Part shown: positions 63,865 to 64,000 of the stretch, piece after piece
Layout: every line of letters starts with the position of its first letter
How positions within the stretch are numbered: the first letter of the stretch is position 1
From: Sphingomonas xinjiangensis
Lineage (GTDB): Bacteria; Pseudomonadota; Alphaproteobacteria; Sphingomonadales; Sphingomonadaceae
Length of the DNA: 64,000 nucleotides
NCBI RefSeq assembly: GCF_014199255.1
Contig: NZ_JACIJF010000013.1
Coordinates: 16,779-80,778 of the forward strand
Direction of reading: 5' to 3'
Program-made: the position numbers and the translations under genes
Notes under the pieces: generated by a model
Told to the model about the DNA's origin: nothing
Database searches by the model: none
Seen by the model: only the letters and a program-made list of their open reading frames with translations

Positions 63865-64000
63865 CCACCCACACCACGACGTTCCGCGCCCGCAAAGCGG
63901 ACGCTAAAAGATGGTGTATCGCGGCGGCTGCGTTTCGAAAGCAGATGGAATGGCAGCCCCTTCACGTACGATGCCTGGATCGGGGTCGAACCTGACCTCG

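Noticed and set aside
1..64000. CRISPR array, tRNA or rRNA genes
   Set aside because: No regularly spaced direct repeats, no cloverleaf with a CCA-type end and no rRNA-like sequence were seen by eye; a tRNA or Rfam scan would settle it.

Overview
The window looks like an accessory region of an alphaproteobacterial chromosome, most likely Sphingomonas or a close relative. The main clues are an exosortase-V-type module with a PEPxxWA-type C-terminal sorting tail, two FeeM-like N-acyl amino acid synthases, a DUF5818 protein and a xanthan/acetan-like polysaccharide locus. No rRNA, tRNA or CRISPR array was seen. Species assignment is inference.

Layout. 0-6.4 kb: the start of a four-PAS sensor kinase (runs off the left edge), two single-domain response regulators, small proteins and the first FeeM-like synthase. 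6.4-15.2 kb: long gene-poor stretches with hairpins, an intact manC, a PilZ protein, a winged-helix protein, small proteins, a TonB-receptor stub and a GumK-like glucuronosyltransferase. 15-37 kb: glycosyltransferases on both strands (GumK- and GumH-like, two further GT4, GT32, GT2), a Wzy-like polymerase, a Wzx/GumJ-like flippase, a pyruvyltransferase and a secreted GH5 glucanase. These are separated by decayed insertion sequences (IS5, IS481, IS630) and by broken copies of manC and a phosphomannomutase. 37.6-44.1 kb: a tight plus-strand operon: AAA+ ATPase, EpsF-type chain-length protein, EpsG-like protein with a ruined P-loop, GumM-like glycosyltransferase, outer-membrane barrel and EpsE/GumB-type export protein. 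44-49 kb: nested IS remains and the second FeeM-like synthase. 49.3-53.1 kb: PEP-CTERM protein, exosortase, EpsI, small accessory protein and EpsD-type PPIase. 53-59.7 kb: phage and IS relics, an FAD oxidoreductase lipoprotein, an OpgC-type acyltransferase, a duplicated hairpin element, and a Panacea-type antitoxin pseudogene beside a two-TM protein. 59.66-62.4 kb: an IS66 element with three intact genes. 62.4-64 kb: three unassigned proteins.

How the genes fit together. ManC supplies GDP-mannose. GumM-, GumH- and GumK-like enzymes would build a glucose-glucose-mannose-glucuronate core on a lipid carrier. The other glycosyltransferases, the pyruvyltransferase and the OpgC-type acyltransferase would extend and decorate it. 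The flippase, polymerase, EpsF/EpsG, EpsE and barrel would flip, polymerise and export it, and the GH5 enzyme could cut a beta-1,4-glucan backbone. The exosortase module would anchor or process PEP-CTERM proteins in the same envelope context. The GumD-type priming transferase is not in the window. Repeated IS insertion and gene decay show a locus that has been rearranged many times.
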